Positions 35,038 through 42,918 of a DNA stretch of 64,000 bases are shown here, piece by piece. Position numbers and translations under genes: made by a program. The notes below the pieces were generated by a model. That model did no database searches, was not told the DNA's origin, and saw only the letters and a list, made by a program, of their open reading frames with translations. Position 1 is the first letter of the stretch. The number at the start of each line of letters is the position of its first letter. The DNA comes from Simplicispira hankyongi (lineage in GTDB: Bacteria > Pseudomonadota > Gammaproteobacteria > Burkholderiales > Burkholderiaceae_C). The stretch is from NCBI RefSeq assembly GCF_003570885.1, contig NZ_QXJC01000008.1, positions 36,447-100,446 of the forward strand. Reading direction: 5' to 3'.

Positions 35038-35633
35038 GTGCGCAGCATCCAGATCGCCGTGAGCACCAACACCAAGGCCATGGCGCGGTTGAACCAGAGC
35101 AGGCGCGCACCCTGGGCCAGCCAGTGGCGCAGCAGGGCGCCTGTGCTGGCGTAGAGCAGGTTGCTGGAAAAGGCGAACACCAGCATCACCGGCAAGATCA
35201 CGGCCAGGCGCTGCAGGCTGTCGGCGCGCCCGGCCACCCAGCCGGCGACGATGGTCAGCGCCAGCAGCCAGGCTTTGATGTTGACGAACTGCAGCAGCAC
35301 ACCTTGCCAGAAGCCCACGCGCATGCGTGCGCTGTCGGCTTCGGCGAGTCGGGCGCTGCGCGAGAGCTTCCACGCCAGCCACAAGAGGTAGCCAATGCCG
35401 AATGCCTTGATCGCCAGGCGCAGCATGGGCACCGCCACCACGGCGGCGCCGACGCCGCCAGCGCAGAGCAGCAGCAGGGCTGTCCAGCCGACCGGCACTG
35501 CAAGGACAAAACGCATGGAGGCACGCAGGCCTCTGTTGGCCGCCAGTGCCGTCGAGAGCGTGGTGTTGGGCCCGGGCGTAAAGCTCAGGGCCGTGGCCAG
35601 GGCCAGCAAGGCAGTGAATTCGGCGAGCGACAT
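35034..35633 (-). CDS. LysE-family amino acid exporter
   Basis: The 199-residue LysE/RhtB-type exporter has the N-terminal signature ALATALSFTPGPNTTLS, followed by GWTALLLLCAGGVGAAVV and three further hydrophobic segments, for the usual six in total. It expels amino acids or related compounds across the inner membrane. The ATG at 35633 gives the normal family N-terminus (MSLAEFTALLALA). It overlaps the DMT exporter and is divergent from a MocR-type regulator, which likely controls it through sites in the 135-bp shared region. Confidence 0.9.
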   Translation of the reverse strand: MSLAEFTALLALATALSFTPGPNTTLSTALAANRGLRASMRFVLAVPVGWTALLLLCAGGVGAAVVAVPMLRLAIKAFGIGYLLWLAWKLSRSARLAEADSARMRVGFWQGVLLQFVNIKAWLLALTIVAGWVAGRADSLQRLAVILPVMLVFAFSSNLLYASTGALLRHWLAQGARLLWFNRAMALVLVLTAIWMLRT

Positions 35634-35684
35634 GAAGGGGTGGGCCGTGGGAAGGAAAGCGTTCCAATGTACGGATTTCGCCAT

Positions 35685-35730
35685 TACAGTTCCGATACAG
35701 TTCCCCGGACAAATGAATGATCTGTATTGG
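35685..35730. promoter_or_regulatory. Candidate MocR-type operator in the divergent region
   Basis: Two exact direct repeats TACAGTTCC at 35685-35693 and 35696-35704 are spaced 11 bp apart (one helical turn). An inverted partner CTGTATTGG (35722-35730) faces CCGATACAG (35692-35700). Direct repeats plus an inverted site are the known layout for GabR/MocR regulators, and the location between lysE and the mocR gene fits autoregulated divergent control. Confidence 0.5.
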
Positions 35731-35768
35731 TGTTTTCATTGGCACACCTGGCATGCAAAGGCTTTCCC

Positions 35769-37232
35769 ATGCTGACCCGAACCCCGCGCCGCTCCCTGAC
35801 TGACCAACTTGCCCAGCGCTTTGCCGAACGCATCCGTGCGCGCCTGCTGGCGCCGGGTTCGCGCATGCCCTCGGTGCGCGAATGTGCGCGCCAGCAGGGC
35901 GTGAGCCCGTGGACCGTGGTAGCGGCTTACGACCAACTGCTCGCCCAGGGCTTGATCGAGGCACGCAGGCAGCGCGGATTTTTTGTCCGGGATTTGATGC
36001 AAAAAGTGCCTCTAGCGCAGGTGGATATTGCGCAGACAGCTATCAAAAACAAAGTTCTGCGCAGCCCCAGCGGCGCTGTTCCTTTTGCCGGCTTGCCGCC
36101 TGGCTCGCGGATCCACGCCACGGCGCTGATCCGCGGCATGTTTCACCCGCCCTCGGGCCAGGCACAACCGGGTGCTGGGGTGTTTCCGGCCTCGTGGCTG
36201 GAAGACGCGCGTTTCATGCTGGCGGCGGTGCGCAAGGTGGCGGCCAGCCCGGCGCTGCATGCGGCCTCGTTCAGTTATGGCGAGCCCATGGGCGATGCCG
36301 GCTTGCGCCAGGTGCTCGCCCGGCGCCTGGCCGAGCTGAGTGTGCCGGCGCCTGCCGGCCAGATCATGACCACGATGGGCGCGACACATGCGCTGGACAT
36401 CGTCAGCCGCACCCTGCTCAAGGCGGGCGACCCGGTGATGGTGGAGGAGCCTGGCTGGTCGGTCGAATTCGTACGGCTCGACGCCCTGGGTATGCGCGTG
36501 CTGCCGGTTCCGCGCGGGCCTGACGGGCCGGACCTGGCGGTCATGGCCCGCTACTGCGAGGCGCACGCGCCCAAGCTGTTTGTCAGCGTCAGCGTGCTGC
36601 ACAACCCTACCGGCTACAGCCTCTCGCCTGGCAGTGCCCACCAGGTGCTGCAACTGGCGCAGCAGCACGACTTCCATATCGTCGAAGACGACAGCTACTG
36701 CCACCTGGCCCCTGACCATGCGACGCGTTTGTGCGCGCTCGACGGCTTGCGCCGCACGGTGTACGTGGGAGGCTTTGCGAAAATTCTGGCGCCCAACTGG
36801 CGCATTGGTTTTTTGGCTGCGCCGCCCACGCTGACCGAGCGCCTGCTCGATACCAAGCTATTGTCGGCACTGACCACGCCCTCCATTTTGGAAAAGGCGC
36901 TCGCCCTGTGCATGGAGCAGGGCCAACTGCGGCGCCACGCCGAGCGCCTGCGCCGGCGCCTGGCGCAGGCCCGCGCCCGCAGCGTGCAGTTGGCGCAGGC
37001 GGCCGGTTTTGGCTTTGCGGCCGAGCCTGCGGGCCTGTTCGGCTGGGTGGAAACGGGTGTGGACACCGACGCGCTGGCACAGCGCATGCTCGATGAAGGC
37101 TATCTGCTTGCGCCCGGAGCGCTGTTCCATGCGACCGGCCAGCCCAGTACGCTAATGCGGGTGAATTTCGCCGCCGTGCAGGACGCTGCATTCTGGCGGG
37201 TGTGTGAGCGCGTGCGCGGGCAGATGGGGTAG
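35769..37232 (+). CDS. MocR-type regulator (GntR HTH fused to aminotransferase)
   Basis: The 487-residue protein has a GntR winged helix at ~8-75 (QLAQRFAERIRARLLAPGSRMPSVRECARQQGVSPWTVVAAYDQL) joined to a fold-type I aminotransferase domain (~105-485). The latter has MGATHALDIVSRTLL, VLHNPTGYSLSPG, VEDDSYCHL and a PLP lysine in GGFAKILAPNWRIG. It binds PLP-linked ligands and controls neighbouring genes, here probably the divergent exporter operon. The interdomain linker (residues ~78-95) is encoded by a copy of the dispersed palindrome. Start ATG 35769 has an AAAGG Shine-Dalgarno; an earlier start would extend into the operator region. Confidence 0.9.
   Translation: MLTRTPRRSLTDQLAQRFAERIRARLLAPGSRMPSVRECARQQGVSPWTVVAAYDQLLAQGLIEARRQRGFFVRDLMQKVPLAQVDIAQTAIKNKVLRSPSGAVPFAGLPPGSRIHATALIRGMFHPPSGQAQPGAGVFPASWLEDARFMLAAVRKVAASPALHAASFSYGEPMGDAGLRQVLARRLAELSVPAPAGQIMTTMGATHALDIVSRTLLKAGDPVMVEEPGWSVEFVRLDALGMRVLPVPRGPDGPDLAVMARYCEAHAPKLFVSVSVLHNPTGYSLSPGSAHQVLQLAQQHDFHIVEDDSYCHLAPDHATRLCALDGLRRTVYVGGFAKILAPNWRIGFLAAPPTLTERLLDTKLLSALTTPSILEKALALCMEQGQLRRHAERLRRRLAQARARSVQLAQAAGFGFAAEPAGLFGWVETGVDTDALAQRMLDEGYLLAPGALFHATGQPSTLMRVNFAAVQDAAFWRVCERVRGQMG
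36000..36053. repeat. Dispersed imperfect palindrome, copy E, inside a coding region
   Basis: GTGCCTCTAGCGCAGG, then ATTGCGCAGACAGCTATCAAA. It is translated in the MocR-type regulator as PLAQVDIAQTAIKNK, exactly in the linker between the winged helix and the aminotransferase domain. The reading frame (CCT CTA GCG, giving PLA) is the same as in copy C. Confidence 0.7.
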
Positions 37233-37390
37233 CGCTGCAGGTGCCCCCTAGGGGGTGTCGGTCCGCGCGCGACGCCAAGGCATATGCCGGCCTCGCCGGG
37301 CGGTCTTCCCCTCCCGCATCGCGCATCGCGCAACGAGGTGAGCGAGGCGAGAGAGGAGGAAGGCGCGCAGCGACGCAGGGAGTGCGTCAT
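37233..37390. repeat. GC-rich dispersed repeat at the 3' end of the HDOD gene
   Basis: This fills the whole 158-bp gap between the convergent MocR and HDOD genes. It starts with CCCCCTAGGGGG, has a central CCCGCATCGCGCATCGCG portion and ends with GGAAGGCGCGCAGCGACG and CAGGGAGTGCGTC against the HDOD stop codon. It shares end modules with 13726-13814, which also abuts a leftward stop codon. Confidence 0.5.
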
Positions 37391-38635
37391 TCACCGGCGC
37401 ACGACTTCCAGCGACGACAGTACGCGCAGCAGGGCGCGGTTGACTTCCTCTCGGTCCATCTCGTAGGTTTCGCACAGCTCCTGAATCGCCGCGCAATCGC
37501 CGCTCTCCAGCGCCAACGCCATGTCCAGCGGCGGTGCATAGGGGCCCGTGCGCAGCACTGCTGCGTCGTAGATGCGCTCGGAGAGCGGCACCCGGTGCAG
37601 CGCGTTGCCCAGGGGCTCGCCCAGCAAGTCGCCCAGGCCGAAAAACAGGCCGCAGAGGTAGACCTCGCGCCGCAGTTCGTTCTGGATGCCGGCTTCCAGC
37701 AAATGGTCGGTCAGCTGCGCCCGAATCACGGCGGCGGCGCGCACCGGCTCCAGATCGGGCTCGGTGCTGGCGTGCGGCAATTGGTCCGACAGCCAGCGCT
37801 TGAGTGAGCCGTAGCCCATCATCACAAAGCCCCGGCGCAGCGAATCGATGCCGGTGCGCAGGCCAAGCGCGGCCGAGTTGGTGTAGACCATGAAGCGGTA
37901 GGCCAGGATCGGGTCTTCGCTCAGGATGTTCTCGAAGTGCTCCAGCGACTCGTCGGCGTCTATGGCCTTCATCAGTCGGAAGATGACCGTGTGCGAGGGC
38001 TGTATCGGCTGGTGGCGCAGCTGGTACAGCACGTCTTCCACGGGCCAGCCGGCAATGGCCAGGGCATTGTGTGTGTCCAGACAGTGGGCCACCAGGGCGC
38101 GGCTGGGCAGGTTTTCGTACATTTGCCCATCGATTACCGGGCTGGCGATCAGGGCAGGCTCCTTGGGTTTTGGCGTCGTCGCGCGCGCGGCCTCTGTCTG
38201 CTGTGCCTGCAGGGCCGCAGCAGCATCTTCCGGCGCAAGGCTGAGCAGACTGTTGTCAAAGCAGGCGGCAATGTCCGGCTCTGGCAGCTGCGAGAGTTCG
38301 CCGCGCCACACCAGGCGCAGGCCGCGCTGGTGCGCGGCCTGAACGCGTGCGTGGATGGTCGAATCTTCTAACCAGGCCCCCGGCACAGCGATCCACGGGG
38401 TGCCGCGCGGGGCATGCTCCAGCATGTCGCAGAGCAGTTGGCGGTTTTGTGGCGCCAGCAGGACAGGCGGGCTGCTGGCGCTCCACAATTCGACCAGGGT
38501 CCGCAGCAGGTGGAGGGTATCGACAGGTGCCAGGGCATCGCTCTGCACGGAGAGCTCGATGCCAGCGAGCGTGCGCGCACGTCCCCACAGAGGCCGGTAG
38601 GCAAGAACCAGACTGCCGAGAACGGATTGGACCAT
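37391..38635 (-). CDS. HDOD-domain signalling protein (degenerate EAL N-terminus)
   Basis: The 414-residue protein has the YuxH-type layout. A degenerate EAL-like domain spans ~1-145 (LAYRPLWGRARTLAGIELSV, then WIAVPGAWLED). It lacks the ExL catalytic motif, so it is unlikely to hydrolyse c-di-GMP. An HDOD domain spans ~195-400 (ILSEDPILAYRFMVYTNSAALGLR, LRRGFVMMGYGSLKRWL). HDOD proteins act as signalling adaptors, often in motility. It follows flgL by 33 bp in the same direction, so it may be the last gene of the flagellar operon. Confidence 0.82.
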   Translation of the reverse strand: MVQSVLGSLVLAYRPLWGRARTLAGIELSVQSDALAPVDTLHLLRTLVELWSASSPPVLLAPQNRQLLCDMLEHAPRGTPWIAVPGAWLEDSTIHARVQAAHQRGLRLVWRGELSQLPEPDIAACFDNSLLSLAPEDAAAALQAQQTEAARATTPKPKEPALIASPVIDGQMYENLPSRALVAHCLDTHNALAIAGWPVEDVLYQLRHQPIQPSHTVIFRLMKAIDADESLEHFENILSEDPILAYRFMVYTNSAALGLRTGIDSLRRGFVMMGYGSLKRWLSDQLPHASTEPDLEPVRAAAVIRAQLTDHLLEAGIQNELRREVYLCGLFFGLGDLLGEPLGNALHRVPLSERIYDAAVLRTGPYAPPLDMALALESGDCAAIQELCETYEMDREEVNRALLRVLSSLEVVRR

Positions 38636-38668
38636 GCGCTGTACGGCGTGCGCAGCACACGCCAGAAA

Positions 38669-39940
38669 TCAGGAAATATAGTTGAACAGCGACAGCTTCT
38701 GCACCATGGAGTAGGACTTCAGTGCTGCATCGTAGCCGACCTGCTGGTTCTGGAAGTCGGACACGCCCTTGATCATATCGAGGTCCACGGCGTTTGAGCG
38801 ATCGGCTTCGAGCTGAACGCTGCGCTTCTGCTGATTGCCGCTGATGTTGTCCGCACGGTTGAGCAGATCCCCGGCGTAGCTGCGCACCGTTTGCAGCCTT
38901 GCCAGACCGCTGTCAATATTCGCCAAGGCTTGGCCGACGGCCTGGGAAGCGGCACTGCTGGAGCCGGCTGTGCCGATATCGTGAATGGCGGAATCGATCG
39001 TGTCAAAGATGCCGTTGCTGGGCTTGAGGGTGAGCTGCACGGTGTCGCCCACTTGGGGCTGTCCGGTGAGGTTCAGGCTCAGGCCGGGGATGGCAGTGAC
39101 CGGTACCGAAGCCGGCTGGCTGGGGTTGAAGTCGGCAGATGTGAAGGGATTGGTGCCGTTCAAGGGGGCGCCGGCGGGGGTGCTGGTGACACTGTATTGG
39201 GCGGCCAGCGTGTTGGGTGCTGTGCCGGCGATGTACGTCACGTTGATTTGGTACTGAAAGGCATTGCCGCTTGGGTCAAGTGCAATCTGCGTCGGGTTGG
39301 TACTGGTGACGGCACTGGAGCCCAAGCCGTGTGTAGCGGGAGTTGCCGTGTCCACGCTGGCGTTGAATACCCCGTCGCGCTGCGGCTGGAACATGAAGGC
39401 AGCGTCGCCGTCGAGGGCACTGGGGATGCCCACGGAGGAGCCGGTTGTTTGCCCCGCCAGGCCGTCGAATTGCCCCATGGCATTGAGGAACGGCGTAGCA
39501 GCGCTGCCCAGCGCACTGAGCAGCGGCACGCCGTTGGTGTCCTTGCGGTTGGCCACATCCAGCAACTGGGTACGCAAGCCTTGCAACTGGTTGGCAACCG
39601 TGACCCGGTCGCTGTTGGTGAAAGTGCCGCTACCGGCAGAGACGACGAGTTCGCGCATTTGCTGCATCAGGTCGACGGCGTCGCCCAGCGAACTCTCCGC
39701 TTGCGCAACGGCACTGCGCTGTGCATCCAACGCGCGCTGGTCGGTCTGGATACGCGAGATGCGCGTCATGGCGCGCTCGGCTTGTGCGGCTGCCACGGGA
39801 TCGTCGCTGGCACGCTCCACGCGCTTGCCGGAAGTCAGGTTGTCCTGCAGGTTGGCAAGCGACGTCTGGCGCGTCATCAGGTTGCGCGTGGCGTTCTCGT
39901 ACATGTTGGCCGTGGCCACCCGGTTCGTTGAATAGCTCAT
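38669..39940 (-). CDS. flgL: Flagellar hook-filament junction protein FlgL (HAP3)
   Basis: The 423-residue structural protein joins the hook to the filament distal to FlgK. The N-terminus (RVATANMYENATRNLMTRQTSLANLQDNLTSGKRVERASDDPVAAAQA) and the C-terminus (NRADNISGNQQKRSVQLEADRSNAVDLDMIKGVSDFQNQQVGYDAALKSYSMVQKLSLFNYI) form the flagellin-like coiled-coil D0/D1 domains. The middle ~170-330 is the variable exposed domain. Length is longer than the E. coli protein (317 aa), as usual in beta-proteobacteria. It is 17 bp after flgK in a single leftward operon. Confidence 0.93.
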   Translation of the reverse strand: MSYSTNRVATANMYENATRNLMTRQTSLANLQDNLTSGKRVERASDDPVAAAQAERAMTRISRIQTDQRALDAQRSAVAQAESSLGDAVDLMQQMRELVVSAGSGTFTNSDRVTVANQLQGLRTQLLDVANRKDTNGVPLLSALGSAATPFLNAMGQFDGLAGQTTGSSVGIPSALDGDAAFMFQPQRDGVFNASVDTATPATHGLGSSAVTSTNPTQIALDPSGNAFQYQINVTYIAGTAPNTLAAQYSVTSTPAGAPLNGTNPFTSADFNPSQPASVPVTAIPGLSLNLTGQPQVGDTVQLTLKPSNGIFDTIDSAIHDIGTAGSSSAASQAVGQALANIDSGLARLQTVRSYAGDLLNRADNISGNQQKRSVQLEADRSNAVDLDMIKGVSDFQNQQVGYDAALKSYSMVQKLSLFNYIS

Positions 39941-39957
39941 AGCGGATTCCTTGGCGA

Positions 39958-41979
39958 TCAGTGGCCCATGCTGGTGATCAGGGTATCGAAGATGTTTTGG
40001 GCGACCTGGATCATCTTTGCCGACGCCTGGTAGGCCTGCTGGTACTGGATCAGTCGGGCTGCTTCTTCGTCCAGGTTGACGCCAGAGACGGCGGTGCGGT
40101 CACCCTCCAGATTCGCGGCAAGGGAGCTCGAGAGCTCTTGTGCATATTGGGCGCTTTGGGTGCGGGTGCCGACCTGCGCCATTGCGCTGGCAAAGCCGTC
40201 GGAGAGCGTCGCGCCGTCGAACATCTTGGCATCACGCAAATTCATCAGGGCGGTTGCGTTGCCGGTATTGCGCTGGTAGCCGTCGCCGTATTGTGGGTCC
40301 AGGGCGTTTCCCACCGTGACGGTATCGCCTGCCTTGGGTGCGCCGGCGAGCGTGATCGCCCAGCCGTCAATGGTGATGGCTTGCCCAGCGGTGTAGGTGT
40401 AGGGAGGGCCAGCAAGCGGCACCGGTGGCGTTGCTGAAACATCCATCAGCGGCGTGGCATTGCCCGCCACGGTAAACGTGGCCGGCGGCCCGGAAGCAAA
40501 GGTCAGGGTGACGCCGCCGCCTGTAGTTGCGGGCAGTACCGGCGAGGGAGGCGGGACAAAGCCCGTGGTGGCCGGTTGGCCGGTAGCGTTCAAACTGGCG
40601 AGCTGCAAGGTACCCGCATTGGCCGCGCCCATTTGGGCATTCACCGGGCTGGCCGCTGCCAGTTGGGTGGGCGAGAGCTGCTGCGCCTGCATCTTGGCGG
40701 CGGCGCCTTTCATCGGGTCGACCAGGAACTGATCCCCTGCGTTGGGTGGTCCGCTCAGGGTGGACTGCAGGCCATGGGAGGAAAAGTAGCCCGCCAGGGT
40801 GGGTTGCCCCGGGCCGCCAAAGTTTTCGGGCTGACCGCCCGGCTGGGTGGTGATGGTGCCTGTTGTGGCGCTGCTGAATGACACCAGGTAGCTGTTGGCA
40901 CTCAGCTTGGTCGGATCGGAGAAGGTCACGCCCATGCTGGCTGCCGAGGTGTTGGTGCTCGCGGCTGTGGGCTGTGCTGGTGCCACGTCGGCGAAGAGTG
41001 CTTTGCCCATGCTGCCATCGAGCGTCAAACCGAGCTCATTCTGTGCGTTCAGGCTTAGGGAAATGGCCGTTGCCATGCGGTTGAGCAACTGGTAGCCCTC
41101 TTGCAGGTCGCTGTTCTGAAAGCTCAGCAAGCCGGCCACTTCGCCGCCGCCCAATGCAGTCCCGCTCAACTCCTGCATGGACGATGCCCCAGGTTGCTGG
41201 AACAGCAGGCTCTTTTGCCCGCTGGCAGCGCCAAAATCCTTGGGGTCGCCGATGGACACGGAACCCGCTTTGTTGCCCAGGACCAGCGGTTGGCTGCCGG
41301 CTACAAACACGCTCAGGGTGCCATCGTCGGCTGTCACCTGTGTCGTCTGGATGTACTTGTTGAGGTTGCGCACCAATTGGTCGCGCTGGTCCAGCAGGTC
41401 GTTAGGCGGCTGGCCGTTGCCCTTGGCGCGCGCAATCTGGTCGTTCACGCTGGCAATGTTCTGCGCCAGCTGGTTGATGGTGTTGACGTCACCCTTGAGC
41501 TGCTCATTGACAGAGCTGGCAATGTCGTCGAGCTGGGCAGACGCGGCCACCATACGCTTGCCCGTTTCGTCCATGCTGGTGAGCGCGACGTTGCGTGCGG
41601 TCATGTCGGTTGGGGAACTCACCACGTCCGACAAGGCATTCATCATGCTGTTGATGGCCGTACCCAGGCCGGAGGTCCCTCCGGAGAACACATCCTGCAA
41701 TTGCAGGAGGCTTTGCGATCGCGCCGAATTGCCGGCATCCACCGCTGCTGCGGCGGTGGCTTGGCGGGTCAGCAAATCGCTCTGGTTGCGCAAAATGGTT
41801 TGCACGTCCACGCCCTTGCCGATGTAGCCGCCGCCGGTGAACTGCCCTGGCATCGTCTGCACCACCACCGACTGGCGCGAATAACCTGGCGTGTTGACGT
41901 TGGCGATGTTGTTGCCAGTCGTTTGCAGGGCCACCTGGTTGGCCAACAGGGCGCGTGACCCGACGTTAAGCAGACTCAT
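39958..41979 (-). CDS. flgK: Flagellar hook-associated protein FlgK (HAP1)
   Basis: The 673-residue protein forms the first hook-filament junction zone. The N-terminal rod/hook signature ALLANQVALQTTGNNIANVNTPGYSRQ is at residues ~9-35. A long variable central part rich in Ala, Gly, Pro and Thr follows (~330-560). The C-terminal coiled coil ends AARLIQYQQAYQASAKMIQVAQNIFDTLI. Length is within the family range (~550-680). It lies between flgJ and flgL, as expected. Confidence 0.93.
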   Translation of the reverse strand: MSLLNVGSRALLANQVALQTTGNNIANVNTPGYSRQSVVVQTMPGQFTGGGYIGKGVDVQTILRNQSDLLTRQATAAAAVDAGNSARSQSLLQLQDVFSGGTSGLGTAINSMMNALSDVVSSPTDMTARNVALTSMDETGKRMVAASAQLDDIASSVNEQLKGDVNTINQLAQNIASVNDQIARAKGNGQPPNDLLDQRDQLVRNLNKYIQTTQVTADDGTLSVFVAGSQPLVLGNKAGSVSIGDPKDFGAASGQKSLLFQQPGASSMQELSGTALGGGEVAGLLSFQNSDLQEGYQLLNRMATAISLSLNAQNELGLTLDGSMGKALFADVAPAQPTAASTNTSAASMGVTFSDPTKLSANSYLVSFSSATTGTITTQPGGQPENFGGPGQPTLAGYFSSHGLQSTLSGPPNAGDQFLVDPMKGAAAKMQAQQLSPTQLAAASPVNAQMGAANAGTLQLASLNATGQPATTGFVPPPSPVLPATTGGGVTLTFASGPPATFTVAGNATPLMDVSATPPVPLAGPPYTYTAGQAITIDGWAITLAGAPKAGDTVTVGNALDPQYGDGYQRNTGNATALMNLRDAKMFDGATLSDGFASAMAQVGTRTQSAQYAQELSSSLAANLEGDRTAVSGVNLDEEAARLIQYQQAYQASAKMIQVAQNIFDTLITSMGH

Positions 41980-41988
41980 GGCGACGCC

Positions 41989-42885
41989 TTAGGCTTGCGA
42001 TTGTTGGGCGCGTAGAGCGCTTTGGATCGCGCCGCCGAGCTTCTTCGCGTAGGCCGGATCGGTTGCGTAGCCCGCCTTTTGCAGTTCTGCCGCGTAGGCT
42101 GTCGCTGACCCGGTGTTGGCACGCGCCTTTTCGTAGCGCGGGTTGTTGTTGATCAGGCGGGCGTAGTCGCGAAAGGACTCTTCGTACGAGTCGTAGGCGC
42201 GGAATTTCGCTACCACCTTGTGCGCTACACCGTTCTCGTACTCGGTGGTGCTCACTTGCGCCACCTTGCCGGTCCAGCCGCTCCCGGCCTTGATGCCGAA
42301 CAGGTTGAACGAGGTTGAGCCATCGGCATTCTTGATTTCGCTCTTGCCCCAGCCTGTCTCATGGCCGGCCTGGCCCAGCATGAAGCTTGCCGGGATGCCG
42401 CTGTCCAGAGCGACGCGTTCGGCTGCGTCCTGGTGGTATTGCACGAAGCCGTCACGGCCTTTGGGCGCAGGGCCTGTGGGGGCTGCCGTGGCGCTGGCGC
42501 TCTTTGCGGCTGGGCGGGCGAGACTCAGTGTTGAGGGCGAGACCAGATTCACATCGCCGCCCATCAATTGTTGCGAGAGCTGGCGGGCAATGGCCTCGGA
42601 CAGGCCTCCGGGCTGCCCGGACATCTGCACGGAAAGCTGCTGATCGAGTAGGTCGGTGCCCAAGTTGCCCTGGGGACTATCGAGCAGGCCCGACTTCATC
42701 GTCGCCTCGCGCATGCTCTTGATCATTTCGCGCATGAACAGCGACTCGAACTGTTTGGCGGTTTCCTTGGCGGCTGCGGGGCTGTTCAGACCGGCTTGGT
42801 ACTTCAGGTTGTTGAGCGAGCGGGCGTCCACTGCCAGCGCGTTGGATGTGCTGGCAGCGGTGGCGGCTGAGAGCGATAGCTCCAT
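41989..42885 (-). CDS. flgJ: Flagellar rod-assembly protein and muramidase FlgJ
   Basis: The 298-residue two-domain periplasmic protein has an N-terminal rod-binding part at ~25-100 (AKQFESLFMREMIKSMREATMKSGL). The C-terminal glucosaminidase (GH73) domain at ~145-295 has the catalytic-glutamate region AGHETGWGKSEIKNADG and a conserved YDSYEESFRDYARLINNNPRY. It caps the growing rod and opens the peptidoglycan for it. Length and architecture match E. coli FlgJ (313 aa). The gene is 33 bp downstream of flgI. Confidence 0.93.
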   Translation of the reverse strand: MELSLSAATAASTSNALAVDARSLNNLKYQAGLNSPAAAKETAKQFESLFMREMIKSMREATMKSGLLDSPQGNLGTDLLDQQLSVQMSGQPGGLSEAIARQLSQQLMGGDVNLVSPSTLSLARPAAKSASATAAPTGPAPKGRDGFVQYHQDAAERVALDSGIPASFMLGQAGHETGWGKSEIKNADGSTSFNLFGIKAGSGWTGKVAQVSTTEYENGVAHKVVAKFRAYDSYEESFRDYARLINNNPRYEKARANTGSATAYAAELQKAGYATDPAYAKKLGGAIQSALRAQQSQA

Positions 42886-42918
42886 ATCAGACTTCCTTGC
42901 ACGGATGGGCGCAGGCCA

